A DNA stretch of 64,000 bases from Lentibacter algarum (GTDB taxonomy: Bacteria; Pseudomonadota; Alphaproteobacteria; Rhodobacterales; Rhodobacteraceae), in NCBI RefSeq assembly GCF_040580765.1, contig NZ_CP158687.1:1984001-2048000 (forward strand), in the 5' to 3' direction. The translations under genes and the position numbers were made by a program. Positions 53,648 to 62,334 of this stretch are shown piece after piece (positions within the stretch are counted from its first letter, which is position 1; every line of letters begins with the position of its first letter). The notes beneath the pieces were generated by a model that was not told the DNA's origin, searched no databases, and was given only the letters and a program-made list of their open reading frames with translations.

Positions 53648-53661
53648 CACATTGTAATGTG
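53648..53661. repeat. CACATT-GT-AATGTG dyad upstream of the DUF6778 gene
   Basis: Perfect 6+6 inverted repeat, about 100 bases before the DUF6778 start and overlapping a TACAAT -10-like element on the minus strand. Possible operator. Confidence 0.3.
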
Positions 53662-53705
53662 TTCAAATCGACACAAGACAGACAAGCATTTGACTTTAAA
53701 AGATA

Positions 53706-53966
53706 TTAATTGCGGCGCGCTTGCCAGCCACCACGGCGGCGCGGCCTCTCCATCGTGGCCAACCCCTCTTGCAAGACATCATTCATAGGATGCCCTTCGC
53801 TCTTATGGCGATCCAGCAAAAGCGCAATAGTTTCTGTTTGGTCCAGTTCGTCAGGCAAGCTCAGAGCCCAATCCAGAAAGATCGAGCGGCACTCGGAGGC
53901 CGTAATCCCCTCGATGTTATAGGCTTCACGTATCAAAGCTTTTGGATCGTAAATATCACCCTTCAT
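53706..53966 (-). CDS. Small conserved-looking protein of unknown function
   Basis: 86 residues, soluble, acidic helical N-terminal part and an Arg-rich tail (RPRRRGGWQARRN). No family recognised. The coding potential is supported by a GGGGAG ribosome site six bases before the ATG and by its position, overlapping the glnE stop by 11 bases on the same strand. An adjacent GTG could add one codon. Possibly a nucleic-acid-binding accessory, but this is a guess from the basic tail only. Confidence 0.65.
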   Translation of the reverse strand: MKGDIYDPKALIREAYNIEGITASECRSIFLDWALSLPDELDQTETIALLLDRHKSEGHPMNDVLQEGLATMERPRRRGGWQARRN

Positions 53967-56742
53967 CACCTGCTCCCCTGAGATTGGCCACGATCACATC
54001 CGCAGCTGTCGCAGCGCAGCTTTGCAGCTCCACCTGCAAAGAGGCAAGGTCTTTTGCACCCGTTTCGCGCAGCACAAGTTGGGTCGCCCCCTCGCTCGCC
54101 ACATCGGCATCAAACGGTTTGTCCGACAAGAACCGTGTGGTCAGGTTGAGCGCCCAAAAAAGTCGATAGGCTCGCATCAAGCCCTCACTTTGAGCCCTAT
54201 CAATCAACCCTGCGCTGACAAGCCCCTTCACGCCGGCCTGCACCCGTAGATTTGACACCCCACCTGCAAGAGCGCCCATCTGTGAAAACAACTCGATATC
54301 CTGCAAGCGCCCCGCACCGATCTTTGCATCCCATGGCCCGCTCGGGGCTTTGGCTGCTGCAATCTTGGCGCGCATCTCGGCCACGCCTGTCACAGTACGC
54401 CTATGGTCTTGGCCCTTTTCTGCCAGAAGCTGCCTTCGAAAGGCGTTAAACGCCTGTGCCAAGCTTTCCAGCCCACAAATCGGGCGCGCCCGCACCAGCG
54501 CAAGATGTTCCCAAAGCCACGCCTCACCCTCTTGATACGCCTTAAACGCAGGCCAGCTTGTCGCCACGGGGCCTTTATTGCCCGAGGGGCGCAAGCGCAT
54601 ATCAAGCTCATAGAGCCGCCCCTCAGCCATCGGAGCTGTCACGGCAGTCACCAAGGCTTGCGTGAGCCGCGCATAATAGGGCCGTGTCGCAAGAGGGCGG
54701 CGGCCCTCCGACATTTCCACATCCTCAGGATCGTAAATCACAATAATATCAAGGTCCGACGCACTTGTGAGGCGTCCTGCGCCAAGCGAGCCCATTCCAA
54801 TCACGGTTGCCCCTTTTCCAGGAGGAGGACCATGTTTTGCAGAAAACTGCGCCACGACTTCTGGCCATAGCGCCCGTAGCACAGCCTCGGCAAGCTCGGC
54901 ATATTGCGCGCCAGCTTCCTCTGCGCCCGTAAGACCACGCAGGAAGTGAACCCCGACCCGAAAGTGCCACTCCTTCATCCAGCGTCGTGCAACATCTAGT
55001 TTGCGCTCGTAATCACCCTCTTCTTCCAAACGCGCGCCAAGCTCGGCAGTGAGCGCAAGCGCACCTTTCCAATCCGCGAAGAAATCCCCACCAATCACCG
55101 CATCAAAAACCCCGGCATTGCGGCTCAAATGATGCGCCAACGCAGGCGCTGTGCTCGCAATGTCCACGATCAAATTCACAAGCTGCGGATTGGCTTCAAA
55201 AAGCGAAAAGAGCTGCACCCCAGCCGGCAACCCTGCCAGAAACCCGTCAAATGCCAAGAGCGCGCCATGCGGATCGGCAGACTTGGCCAAAGCGCTCAAG
55301 ATATCAGGCTTCAGACGGTTAAATATCTGCGTGCCCCGCTCTGATCTGAGCGCCGCATAGGTCGGCCATCGGCTGATCACTTCGCCATCCAGTTCAGGCA
55401 TATCAGGGACTGGGCTCACGGCATCAGGCGCAAAGAAGCCCTCGGTCAGCGCATGTACCTCTTCCAAGCGCTCGGTGAGCTCCTTTTCCATAGCGCCGCG
55501 CTCAACGCCCATAAAGGCCGCAAGCTGCTCCATGCCCTCGCCGGTTGTCGGCAACAAATGTGTCTGCTGATCCGCAATCATCTGCACACGGTGCTCAACT
55601 TCTCTATGCGCACGGTAGTGGTTCACCAGTGTCTCAGCCACATCCTCTGGAACCCAGCCTTTTTGCGCCAAAACGCCCAGCGCGGGCACGGTGCCACGCG
55701 CGCGAAGATCGGTGTCGCGTCCGCCCGAAATAAGCTGGCGTGTCTGGGTGAAAAACTCAATCTCGCGTATACCGCCACGTCCGAGCTTCATGTTATGGCC
55801 CATCAAGTCGATCTTGCCGCCAAGCCCCTTATGCTCTCGGATCCGCAGGCGCATATTATGAGCATCCTCAATCGCCGCAAAATCGAGGTGCTTGCGCCAG
55901 ACAAACGGACGCAGCGTTTCCAGAAACGCCTCCCCTGCCGCCTGATCGCCCGCACCGCAGCGGGCCTTGATATAGGCCGCGCGCTCCCATGTACGCCCGA
56001 GGCTCTCATAGTAGCGCTCTGCAGCTTCGACAGCCATACACACAGGTGTCACAGCAGGATCAGGGCGTAGCCTCAGATCCGTGCGAAAGACATAACCCTC
56101 GGCGGTGCGGTCATTTAGCATCGCACTCATGCCGCGCGTCGCCTTGATGAAAGCCTTACGCGCCTCAAAGAAGTCATCGCGCTCAAAGCGGGCCTCATCA
56201 AAGAGACAGATCAAATCAATATCTGAGGAATAGTTGAGCTCATAGGCCCCCATTTTCCCCATAGAGAGCACAAACATCCCGCCCAGAGTCTCCAGATCGT
56301 CTAGGCTCATGCCAGGTAGCTTGCCGCGCCGCACTTCAGCCCCCAAGGTAGCGCGCAAACTCAACTGTACCGAGAGATCGGCAAAATTTGTTAGGGCGCC
56401 AGTGACCTCTTCGAGCGACCAAACGCCGCCCAGATCAGCCAGTCCTGTCAAAAGAGCCACGCGCTTCTTTGCGCGCCGCAATTCACTTGGTAAATCTGGA
56501 GCGCCGACCTCGCGCAGCCGCGCAAACTCGGCGTCAAGCGCAGCCTTAGGCGCATCAAAAGCTGCCGCCATCCAAGCAGCCTCACGCATCATCAAAGAGA
56601 GCAGATAAGGGCTACACCCTGCCGCGCCCTCAACAAGCTTAGCAAGATCACCGCTCAAACCCTCAAAAAGCGCGCGCCCCTCAGCGCCGCGATCACTGTC
56701 ATAAGCCCTTGGCAGGCGGCTGATTTTCTGTGCAAATTCCAT
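53956..56742 (-). CDS. glnE: Glutamine synthetase adenylyltransferase/deadenylylase
   Basis: 928 residues, full length. Bifunctional enzyme that inactivates glutamine synthetase by adenylylation and reverses it, under PII control. Two nucleotidyltransferase domains are visible: SSDIDLICLFDE (Asp174/176) for deadenylylation in the N-terminal half, and TSASDLDIIVIYDPED (about residue 660) for adenylylation. PII-uridylylation genes are not in the window. Divergent from the ybaK-like gene with 54 bases between. Confidence 0.95.
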   Translation of the reverse strand: MEFAQKISRLPRAYDSDRGAEGRALFEGLSGDLAKLVEGAAGCSPYLLSLMMREAAWMAAAFDAPKAALDAEFARLREVGAPDLPSELRRAKKRVALLTGLADLGGVWSLEEVTGALTNFADLSVQLSLRATLGAEVRRGKLPGMSLDDLETLGGMFVLSMGKMGAYELNYSSDIDLICLFDEARFERDDFFEARKAFIKATRGMSAMLNDRTAEGYVFRTDLRLRPDPAVTPVCMAVEAAERYYESLGRTWERAAYIKARCGAGDQAAGEAFLETLRPFVWRKHLDFAAIEDAHNMRLRIREHKGLGGKIDLMGHNMKLGRGGIREIEFFTQTRQLISGGRDTDLRARGTVPALGVLAQKGWVPEDVAETLVNHYRAHREVEHRVQMIADQQTHLLPTTGEGMEQLAAFMGVERGAMEKELTERLEEVHALTEGFFAPDAVSPVPDMPELDGEVISRWPTYAALRSERGTQIFNRLKPDILSALAKSADPHGALLAFDGFLAGLPAGVQLFSLFEANPQLVNLIVDIASTAPALAHHLSRNAGVFDAVIGGDFFADWKGALALTAELGARLEEEGDYERKLDVARRWMKEWHFRVGVHFLRGLTGAEEAGAQYAELAEAVLRALWPEVVAQFSAKHGPPPGKGATVIGMGSLGAGRLTSASDLDIIVIYDPEDVEMSEGRRPLATRPYYARLTQALVTAVTAPMAEGRLYELDMRLRPSGNKGPVATSWPAFKAYQEGEAWLWEHLALVRARPICGLESLAQAFNAFRRQLLAEKGQDHRRTVTGVAEMRAKIAAAKAPSGPWDAKIGAGRLQDIELFSQMGALAGGVSNLRVQAGVKGLVSAGLIDRAQSEGLMRAYRLFWALNLTTRFLSDKPFDADVASEGATQLVLRETGAKDLASLQVELQSCAATAADVIVANLRGAGDEG

Positions 56743-56796
56743 ACCTAAGGATGCGCCGCGCCCAAAGCCGCGTCAATCGCGAAGAGGAGCCGAGCC

Positions 56797-57258
56797 ATGT
56801 CAAAAAGTCTCAAGCGCGTGAGTGCTGCTCTTGCAGGTGAAACGACAGAAATCCGAGAAACGGGCGAGGCCAAAACCGCGCTGCAAGCCGCCGCAGAACT
56901 CGGCGTTGAAGTGGATCAGATCGCCAAGTCGATCATCTTTCAGGGTCAAACGACTGGACAAGCGCTTCTCTTCATTACAGCGGGCGGAAATCAAGTTTGC
57001 GAGAACAAGGCAGCCGCCCTTGCGGACGAGCCTCTTGGGCGTGCAGATGCGGCACTTGTTCGAGCGCAGACTGGCTTTGCCATCGGTGGGGTCTCCCCGC
57101 TCGCACACAAGACCCCGATCCGCAGCTTTTTTGATCCGCGCTTGATGGATTTCCCGCTCATTTGGGCCGCCGCGGGCACGCCACACCATGTATTCAGCCT
57201 CACACCTGCCCGACTTTTGGAAAAATCCGCGGCACAACACGCTGATTTTACGACTTAA
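56797..57258 (+). CDS. YbaK/EbsC family aminoacyl-tRNA deacylase
   Basis: 153 residues. Freestanding editing domain; relatives hydrolyse Cys-tRNA(Pro) or other mischarged tRNAs. The conserved Lys lies in IAKSIIFQ (about residue 43), and the glycine motif GFAIGGVSPLAH at about 96. Specificity (YbaK, ProX or ProXp-ala) cannot be set from the sequence alone. Confidence 0.88.
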   Translation: MSKSLKRVSAALAGETTEIRETGEAKTALQAAAELGVEVDQIAKSIIFQGQTTGQALLFITAGGNQVCENKAAALADEPLGRADAALVRAQTGFAIGGVSPLAHKTPIRSFFDPRLMDFPLIWAAAGTPHHVFSLTPARLLEKSAAQHADFTT

Positions 57259-57312
57259 ATTTCATAAATGTAAATTTGTTTAACATAGACCCTTGCAGGA
57301 CGCCCCCTCGGC

Positions 57313-57345
57313 ACCAATATTGGTAATGTGAAGAGCATTCACATT
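57313..57345. promoter_or_regulatory. Two abutting palindromes upstream of the DUF2852 gene
   Basis: ACCAATATTGGT (57313-57324, perfect 12-base dyad) is directly followed by AATGTGAA-GAGCA-TTCACATT (57325-57345, perfect 8-base arms). Both lie 31-63 bases before the DUF2852 start. Either a compound operator or an RNA hairpin in the leader. Confidence 0.5.
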
Positions 57346-57375
57346 AAGATGCATACCAGTAAGGAGTTTAATAAC

Positions 57376-57801
57376 ATGACACACGCCGTTCCCTATTCTT
57401 CCCCCTCCCAAGGATGGTTTGCCCGCGCCGAGGCTTGGCTTGATGACAAAGGTAAAGGGGCTTGGATCGCCGCTATGGTCATCAGCTTTATCGCATTTTG
57501 GCCGATCGGCCTTGCGCTCTTGTTTTACATGATCACAACCAAACGCCTTGGTTCTGGCTCCTGCCGTAAGCGCCGTGCCAAACAGCACGCACGCTTCACC
57601 GCTTCGCGCACCTCTGGCAACACAGCCTTTGACGCTTACAAAGAAGAAACACTGCGCCGCCTCGAAGAAGAGCAGCACAACTTTGAAGCCTTCCTTGAGC
57701 GCCTGCGTGATGCCAAGGACAAGGCTGAGTTTGACCAGTTCATGGATGAGCGCGCTGAGGCCCACGATGCTTCAGAGCATGAAGAAACAGAAAAAGCCTA
57801 A
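57376..57801 (+). CDS. DUF2852 family membrane protein
   Basis: 141 residues. One membrane helix (WIAAMVISFIAFWPIGLALLF as two halves, about residues 30-52) and a C-terminal coiled coil (YKEETLRRLEEEQHNFEAFL, about 88-125). DUF2852 is widespread in alphaproteobacteria with unknown function. The start ATG follows AAGGAG by nine bases. A perfect 10-base hairpin separates it from the RDD gene. Confidence 0.88.
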   Translation: MTHAVPYSSPSQGWFARAEAWLDDKGKGAWIAAMVISFIAFWPIGLALLFYMITTKRLGSGSCRKRRAKQHARFTASRTSGNTAFDAYKEETLRRLEEEQHNFEAFLERLRDAKDKAEFDQFMDERAEAHDASEHEETEKA

Positions 57802-57810
57802 CAAACCACG

Positions 57811-57837
57811 CTTGGCCCTCCTATCTTGAGGGCCAAG
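57811..57837 (+). terminator. Intercistronic hairpin
   Basis: Perfect 10-base stem CTTGGCCCTC/GAGGGCCAAG with a 7-base loop, followed by ACTGTTATT. It lies ten bases after the DUF2852 stop and 22 before the RDD start, so it is either a weak terminator or an mRNA stabiliser. Confidence 0.6.
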
Positions 57838-57858
57838 ACTGTTATTCACGAGGACACG

Positions 57859-58305
57859 ATGAACACCCAAAGCTTTGATTTGCCTGACCCCCACTACCAG
57901 CCAGAGTTCTATGCTGATGTGCCGCTCAAGCGGCTGATATCATGGGCGATTGACACAGTTCTCATCGTGCTCCTGGTTGTTCTGATCCTACCGTTCACAG
58001 CCTTTACAGGGCTATTTTTTCTGCCCCTGCTCGCCTTTTTGGTCAACTTCGCCTACCGCGTAATCTGTCTTGCCAATGGCTCCGCCACACTCGGTATGCG
58101 CCTCACAGCCATTGAATTTCGCACACGTCGCGGCGCGCCCTTTACTGCCTCAGATGCCCTCCTGCACACTCTAGGTTACACATTGTCTTGGATGTTCCCC
58201 ATCGCGCAGTTTGTCTCCGTTATTTTCATGGCTTCCCAAGAACGCGGCCAAGGCCTGACCGATATGGCCCTCGGCTCAGTCGCCCTCAACCGCCGCGCCG
58301 GCTGA
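57859..58305 (+). CDS. RDD family membrane protein
   Basis: 148 residues. RDD domain with the signature as PLKRLISWAIDTVLIVLLVV (about residue 22, the Arg and two Asp-type positions partly replaced), and three to four hydrophobic segments. Some RDD proteins act in transport or envelope stress; role here unknown. The start is after ACGAGGAC. Confidence 0.83.
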   Translation: MNTQSFDLPDPHYQPEFYADVPLKRLISWAIDTVLIVLLVVLILPFTAFTGLFFLPLLAFLVNFAYRVICLANGSATLGMRLTAIEFRTRRGAPFTASDALLHTLGYTLSWMFPIAQFVSVIFMASQERGQGLTDMALGSVALNRRAG

Positions 58306-58320
58306 GCGCTTTTCCAAAAG

Positions 58321-58353
58321 AAAACGGCCGCCCAATCACTCGGGCGGCCGTTT
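58321..58353. terminator. Bidirectional terminator between RDD gene and degP
   Basis: AAACGGCCGCCC pairs perfectly with GGGCGGCCGTTT around an eight-base loop, with A-run and T-run on the two flanks; serves both convergent genes. Confidence 0.92.
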
Positions 58354-58373
58354 CATATCCGTATCTCCAGACT

Positions 58374-59843
58374 TTAGTCGAGCGTCAACGCCACAAACCG
58401 TGGCTCACCCGCGCGGCGCACGAGTAAGAGAAGAGACTTGCGCCCCGCCTCTTTAGCCGCATCGACCTGCGCCTGAAGCTCGCCCGCCGTGGCAATTTTC
58501 TGCTGGCCCGCCTCGGTGATCACATCACCCGCACGCAACCCTTTTTCAAAGGCCTCGGCGGCTTCGTCGACATCGGTGACAACCAAGCCATTTGCATCCG
58601 ACCCAAGTTCAAGCTGCTCGCGCAAATCGTCATTCAATGGTGCCAGCTTGAGGCCAAGCATCTCCATCTCCTGAACATCGCCTTCTTCACTCGTGTCCTC
58701 TTCCATAGGAGCTTCATTGCTCTCCGCGTCTTCTCGGCGGCCAAGCGTGATCTTGAGTGTCTGGGTCTTTCCCTCACGGAACACGATCACCCGCACAGTC
58801 TTGCCCACATCCGCGTTGCCCACGGTGCGCACAAGTCCGCGCGTGTCTTCTACGTCGACGCCGTCAAAACTCATGATCACATCACCCGAAAGCATCCCCG
58901 CATCTTTCGCAGGCCCGTCAGGAACATCCGTCACAAGCGCACCAGCAGTCTTCTCAAGGCCAATCGCCTCGGCCACATCATCAGACACATCCTGAATGCG
59001 CACACCAAGCCAGCCACGACGGGTTTCGCCAAAGTCGCGCAACTGGTTCACGACACGCGTCACAACGTTTGACGCCATAGAAAAGCCGATCCCGATAGAG
59101 CCGCCATTGGGGCTCAGGATCGCAGTGTTCACACCGACAACCTCACCATCCATATTAAAGAGCGGTCCACCCGAGTTACCACGGTTGATGGCCGCGTCGG
59201 TCTGGATGTAGTCATCATATGCGCCTTGCAGCGCGCGATTGCGCTGACTGACGATCCCTGCAGAAACAGAGAAGCCCTGCCCCAGAGGATTGCCCACAGC
59301 CAAGACCCAGTCGCCGACGCGCGCAGTGTCAGAGTTGCCAAAGGGCACAAAAGCCAGCGGCGTATCACTCTCGACTTTCAGAAGCGCGATGTCCGTTTTC
59401 GGGTCGGTCCCGATCACTTTGGCTTCCAGTTCTCCGCCTTCAAAAAACTCGATAATCACTTCATCCGCGCCTTCAATGACGTGGTTGTTGGTGACAATGT
59501 AGCCGTCTTCCGAGATCACAAACCCCGAGCCAAGCGCCGACGAGCGGCGTGGGCGATTGCCCTGTCCGTTGCGGTCCTGAAATTCCTTGAAGAAGTCTTC
59601 AAACGGGCTGCCATCCGGCACAATCGCCCCTGGCCCAGTGCCGCGTGCCACCATCGTTGAGGTGGTGATGTTTACCACTGCAGGGCTGACTCGTTCAGCA
59701 AGGTCAGCAAAGCTCTCGGGTCGTGCCTGAGCTGCGATCGCCTGCGCCAGAAAGAGGGCCGCGCCCAGCATCATCAGCCAAAGCGCGCGCACAACGCCCG
59801 CCTCGGCAGTCTTAATAGCAATAACTCTTGTAGCCTGTCTCAC
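58374..59843 (-). CDS. degP: Periplasmic serine protease DegP/HtrA (Do family)
   Basis: 489 residues. Signal peptide (LMMLGAALFLAQAIAAQA), trypsin-like domain with His in TNNHVIEG (about 118), Asp in TDIALLK (about 150) and Ser in GNSGGPLF (about 223), then two PDZ domains (about 270-360 and 395-480). The GTG start is set by AAGGAG seven bases upstream. It follows hflK-hflC-DUF2065 on the same strand, a classic membrane quality-control cluster. Confidence 0.95.
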   Translation of the reverse strand: MRQATRVIAIKTAEAGVVRALWLMMLGAALFLAQAIAAQARPESFADLAERVSPAVVNITTSTMVARGTGPGAIVPDGSPFEDFFKEFQDRNGQGNRPRRSSALGSGFVISEDGYIVTNNHVIEGADEVIIEFFEGGELEAKVIGTDPKTDIALLKVESDTPLAFVPFGNSDTARVGDWVLAVGNPLGQGFSVSAGIVSQRNRALQGAYDDYIQTDAAINRGNSGGPLFNMDGEVVGVNTAILSPNGGSIGIGFSMASNVVTRVVNQLRDFGETRRGWLGVRIQDVSDDVAEAIGLEKTAGALVTDVPDGPAKDAGMLSGDVIMSFDGVDVEDTRGLVRTVGNADVGKTVRVIVFREGKTQTLKITLGRREDAESNEAPMEEDTSEEGDVQEMEMLGLKLAPLNDDLREQLELGSDANGLVVTDVDEAAEAFEKGLRAGDVITEAGQQKIATAGELQAQVDAAKEAGRKSLLLLVRRAGEPRFVALTLD

Positions 59844-59910
59844 ACTGATGCTCCTTTATCTCGTGTGATCATTCCACACCAAGCGGCGCGGGTTCAATCT
59901 CATATATATG

Positions 59911-59941
59911 TAAACTAGGAAGTTTCATTATCAACGCCAAG
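59911..59941 (-). promoter_or_regulatory. RpoH-like promoter candidate for degP
   Basis: On the minus strand CTTGGCG (59941-59935), 15 bases, then CCTAGTTTA (59919-59911), about 70 bases before the degP start. It resembles alphaproteobacterial heat-shock promoters, but the -10 match is poor. Confidence 0.3.
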
Positions 59942-59973
59942 CCTGAGCACCTCCACTCAAACGCGCGTGATCA

Positions 59974-59999
59974 CGGCGTGAAACGGCGAGAACACGCCG
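59974..59999 (-). terminator. Hairpin after the DUF2065 gene
   Basis: CGGCGTG/CACGCCG stem with a 12-base loop, just past the stop of the DUF2065 gene; no T-run, so read-through into degP is likely. Confidence 0.4.
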
Positions 60000-60004
60000 A
60001 AACC

Positions 60005-60208
60005 TCACGCGCCAAGCGCCTTTGCGCCCCAGACCAAAAGCAAACCGAGCACCATCATTAGCGCGCCAATCATGCGCCGCGCCTCTGGCGGCAGCTCTCT
60101 AAGGGCGCGCAACATATCCTCAATAAGCGAAGGGGCCAGCACATAGACCAGCCCCTCCAGAAGTAGCGCCAGCCCGAGGGCCAGAAGGGCAGTTGCCCAA
60201 ATCGCCAT
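60005..60208 (-). CDS. DUF2065 family membrane protein
   Basis: 67 residues, two hydrophobic helices (ATALLALGLALLLEGLVYVL and IGALMMVLGLLLVWGAKAL). Homologous to YjeT, which also lies beside hflKC in enterobacteria. Function unknown. The start shares one base with the hflC stop (TGATG). Confidence 0.88.
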   Translation of the reverse strand: MAIWATALLALGLALLLEGLVYVLAPSLIEDMLRALRELPPEARRMIGALMMVLGLLLVWGAKALGA

Positions 60209-61086
60209 CAGTTGCCGTTTTCGTTCTTCAGATAGTTGAAGAACTCTGAGTCAGGCGACATGACCATGCTTGTGTTGTTGCCCGTAAGGGCGCCGCGATA
60301 GGCGTTGAGCGAGCGGTAAAACTCGAAGAACTCCTGATCTGCGCCATAGGCCTCGGCAAAGATCGCGTTGCGTTGCGCATCGGCCTCGCCTCGGATGATC
60401 TCGGCTTGGCGATTGGCATCAGAGGTGATTTCAACACGGGTTCTGTCTGCTTGCGCACGTACGCGCTGCGCCGCTTCGTTACCACGGGCGATCTCGTCTG
60501 CCGCTTCGCGTTCCCGCTCGGCTTGCATCCGCGAAAATGTCGCCGCGAGGTTGGCGTTGGGCAGGTCAGTGCGCTTGAGGCGAACGTCGATCACTTCAAT
60601 TCCCAACGACCGCGCTTCGGCAATCGCGCCGTTGCGAATGCGCAGCATCAGCGCAGCACGGTCAGAGCTCAAGATGTCGTTGGACGAAACCGTACCCAAG
60701 ACTTCGCGCGTTTCCGAACGCAGGATTGAGTCAAGTCGGCGTCCCGCCACTTCGATGGCCTGATCGCCGCCCGCACCTGTCGCCTGACGGAACTGTTCCA
60801 CATCGGTAATGCGGTAGCGCGCAAAGGCGTTCACTTCGAGGCGGCGGTCATCTGACGGTGTCACCTGAAGCTGGGGGATGTCACGGCTCAAGATACGATT
60901 GTCATAGCGGATCACCTCTTGAATAAGCGGGATCTTAAACGCCAGACCCGGCTCGTCTTTGATGTCCACAAGGCGCCCAAACTGCAGCACCAGAGCCTTT
61001 TCACGCTCGTCCACAATGAAGATAGACGAGAGCAGACCCGCAAGTGCCAGCACAATCACTGGCAGGATATATGTTGTCGAGCGCAT
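60208..61086 (-). CDS. hflC: Protease modulator HflC
   Basis: 292 residues. One N-terminal membrane helix (LPVIVLALAGLLSSIFIV), then an SPFH/band-7 domain (about 25-200) and a C-terminal helical part rich in Glu/Arg/Ala (residues 205-255). Forms the HflKC cage around FtsH and limits its access to membrane substrates. The start overlaps the hflK stop by one base. Confidence 0.93.
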   Translation of the reverse strand: MRSTTYILPVIVLALAGLLSSIFIVDEREKALVLQFGRLVDIKDEPGLAFKIPLIQEVIRYDNRILSRDIPQLQVTPSDDRRLEVNAFARYRITDVEQFRQATGAGGDQAIEVAGRRLDSILRSETREVLGTVSSNDILSSDRAALMLRIRNGAIAEARSLGIEVIDVRLKRTDLPNANLAATFSRMQAEREREAADEIARGNEAAQRVRAQADRTRVEITSDANRQAEIIRGEADAQRNAIFAEAYGADQEFFEFYRSLNAYRGALTGNNTSMVMSPDSEFFNYLKNENGN

Positions 61087-62246
61087 CAGTTGCTCCCTCC
61101 TGTTGGCGTGGTTGTGTTCCGGCGCAGCTCGTTGAGCGGCAGATAAGGCACAACGCCCCCTTGGCCGCTGGCATTGCCATCGAGGATGATTTTATCAACG
61201 TTACCAAGCACTTCTTCCATCGTCTCCAGATAGAGACGCTTACGTGTCACTTCTGGCGCTTTGGAATACTCGCTCAAAACAGCAGTAAAGCGGCTGGCTT
61301 CACCCTGTGCTTCGTTAACAACTTGGGCACGGTAGGCTTCCGCTTCTTCAAGCACCTGAGCAGATTCACCACGCGCCGCCGCAAGGACAGTGTTGGCATA
61401 GGCATCAGCCTGCTTTTCAAGTCGGTCGCGGTCTTGCTCGGCCGATTGCACGGCAAAGAACGCCTGCTTCACTTCTTCGGGCGGATCCGCCTTGTCAAAG
61501 TTCACACGCACAATGTTCACGCCACTGCTATAGCTGTCGAGCGTGGTCTGGATCAGATCTTTCAAACGGTCGGCAATAGGACCACGGTCACGGTTGAGGA
61601 TCGGGGCCAGCTCGCTTTGCGCAATAATCTCGCGCATCGCAGATTCCGAAACGGCGCGAATGGTGGCCTGTGGCTCACGCAGGTTAAAGAGGAATTCCTC
61701 GGCGTTGTTGATGTTCCAAACCACTTGGAAGTCGATGTCGACGATGTTCTCGTCACCCGTCAGCATCAGGCCTGCATCCGCACCCGTACCGCCACCGATA
61801 TCTTCGGTGTTTTCACGAGTGACTGGCATGACTTCAGCAGTCACAACAGGCCATGGCGCAAAGTTAAGGCCCGGTCCGCCAACGCATGGGCTGTTACATT
61901 CACCAAGGAAAAGCTCAACAGACTGTTCTTCTGGCTTCACGGTGTAAAAGCTCTGAAAGAGCCAAAGCGCGAACGCCACCAACAGGCCAAGGCCAATTGT
62001 GCCACGGTTCAGCGCGGGTCCACCGCTGCCGCCTTGGCCACCACGGTTCGCGCCATTTCCGCCACCACGACCGCCCATCAGGACGCGCAGCTGCTCTTGG
62101 CCTTTTTTCATCAATTCATCGATTTCAGGAATTGGCGAAGGCTCTTCGCTCGGAGGCCTGCGCCCACCGTTTGGCCGCTGGTCGCGCCCGTTATCCCCGT
62201 TATCGTTTCCGCCGCCGCCCCAAGGGCCGCCAGAATTACCCGCCAT
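61086..62246 (-). CDS. hflK: FtsH protease activity modulator HflK
   Basis: 386 residues. A Gly/Asn/Arg-rich cytoplasmic N-terminus (first ~75 residues), one membrane helix (TIGLGLLVAFALWLFQSFY), the SPFH domain (about 100-290) and a helical C-terminus. Partner of HflC in the FtsH-regulating complex. First gene of hflK-hflC-DUF2065, tightly coupled. Confidence 0.94.
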   Translation of the reverse strand: MAGNSGGPWGGGGNDNGDNGRDQRPNGGRRPPSEEPSPIPEIDELMKKGQEQLRVLMGGRGGGNGANRGGQGGSGGPALNRGTIGLGLLVAFALWLFQSFYTVKPEEQSVELFLGECNSPCVGGPGLNFAPWPVVTAEVMPVTRENTEDIGGGTGADAGLMLTGDENIVDIDFQVVWNINNAEEFLFNLREPQATIRAVSESAMREIIAQSELAPILNRDRGPIADRLKDLIQTTLDSYSSGVNIVRVNFDKADPPEEVKQAFFAVQSAEQDRDRLEKQADAYANTVLAAARGESAQVLEEAEAYRAQVVNEAQGEASRFTAVLSEYSKAPEVTRKRLYLETMEEVLGNVDKIILDGNASGQGGVVPYLPLNELRRNTTTPTGGSN

Positions 62247-62334
62247 CTACAGATTTCCCCTCTGTTTTAAGTCTTTAAGACGCTATGTCCTAACTTGTGT
62301 GCCTGCGCCACCATTTCAACCCTTTTGGCAAGGA

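Noticed and set aside
53648..53680. tRNA-like T-loop sequence (GTTCAAATC)
   Set aside because: No acceptor or anticodon stems can be formed around it; it is better explained as part of a promoter region dyad.
57325..57345. CRP binding site
   Set aside because: TGTGA and TCACA half-sites are separated by seven bases rather than six, so it does not fit the CRP spacing.
61044..62270. 408-codon plus-strand ORF over hflK
   Set aside because: Exact antisense shadow of hflK, with implausible His/Arg-rich composition and no family motifs.
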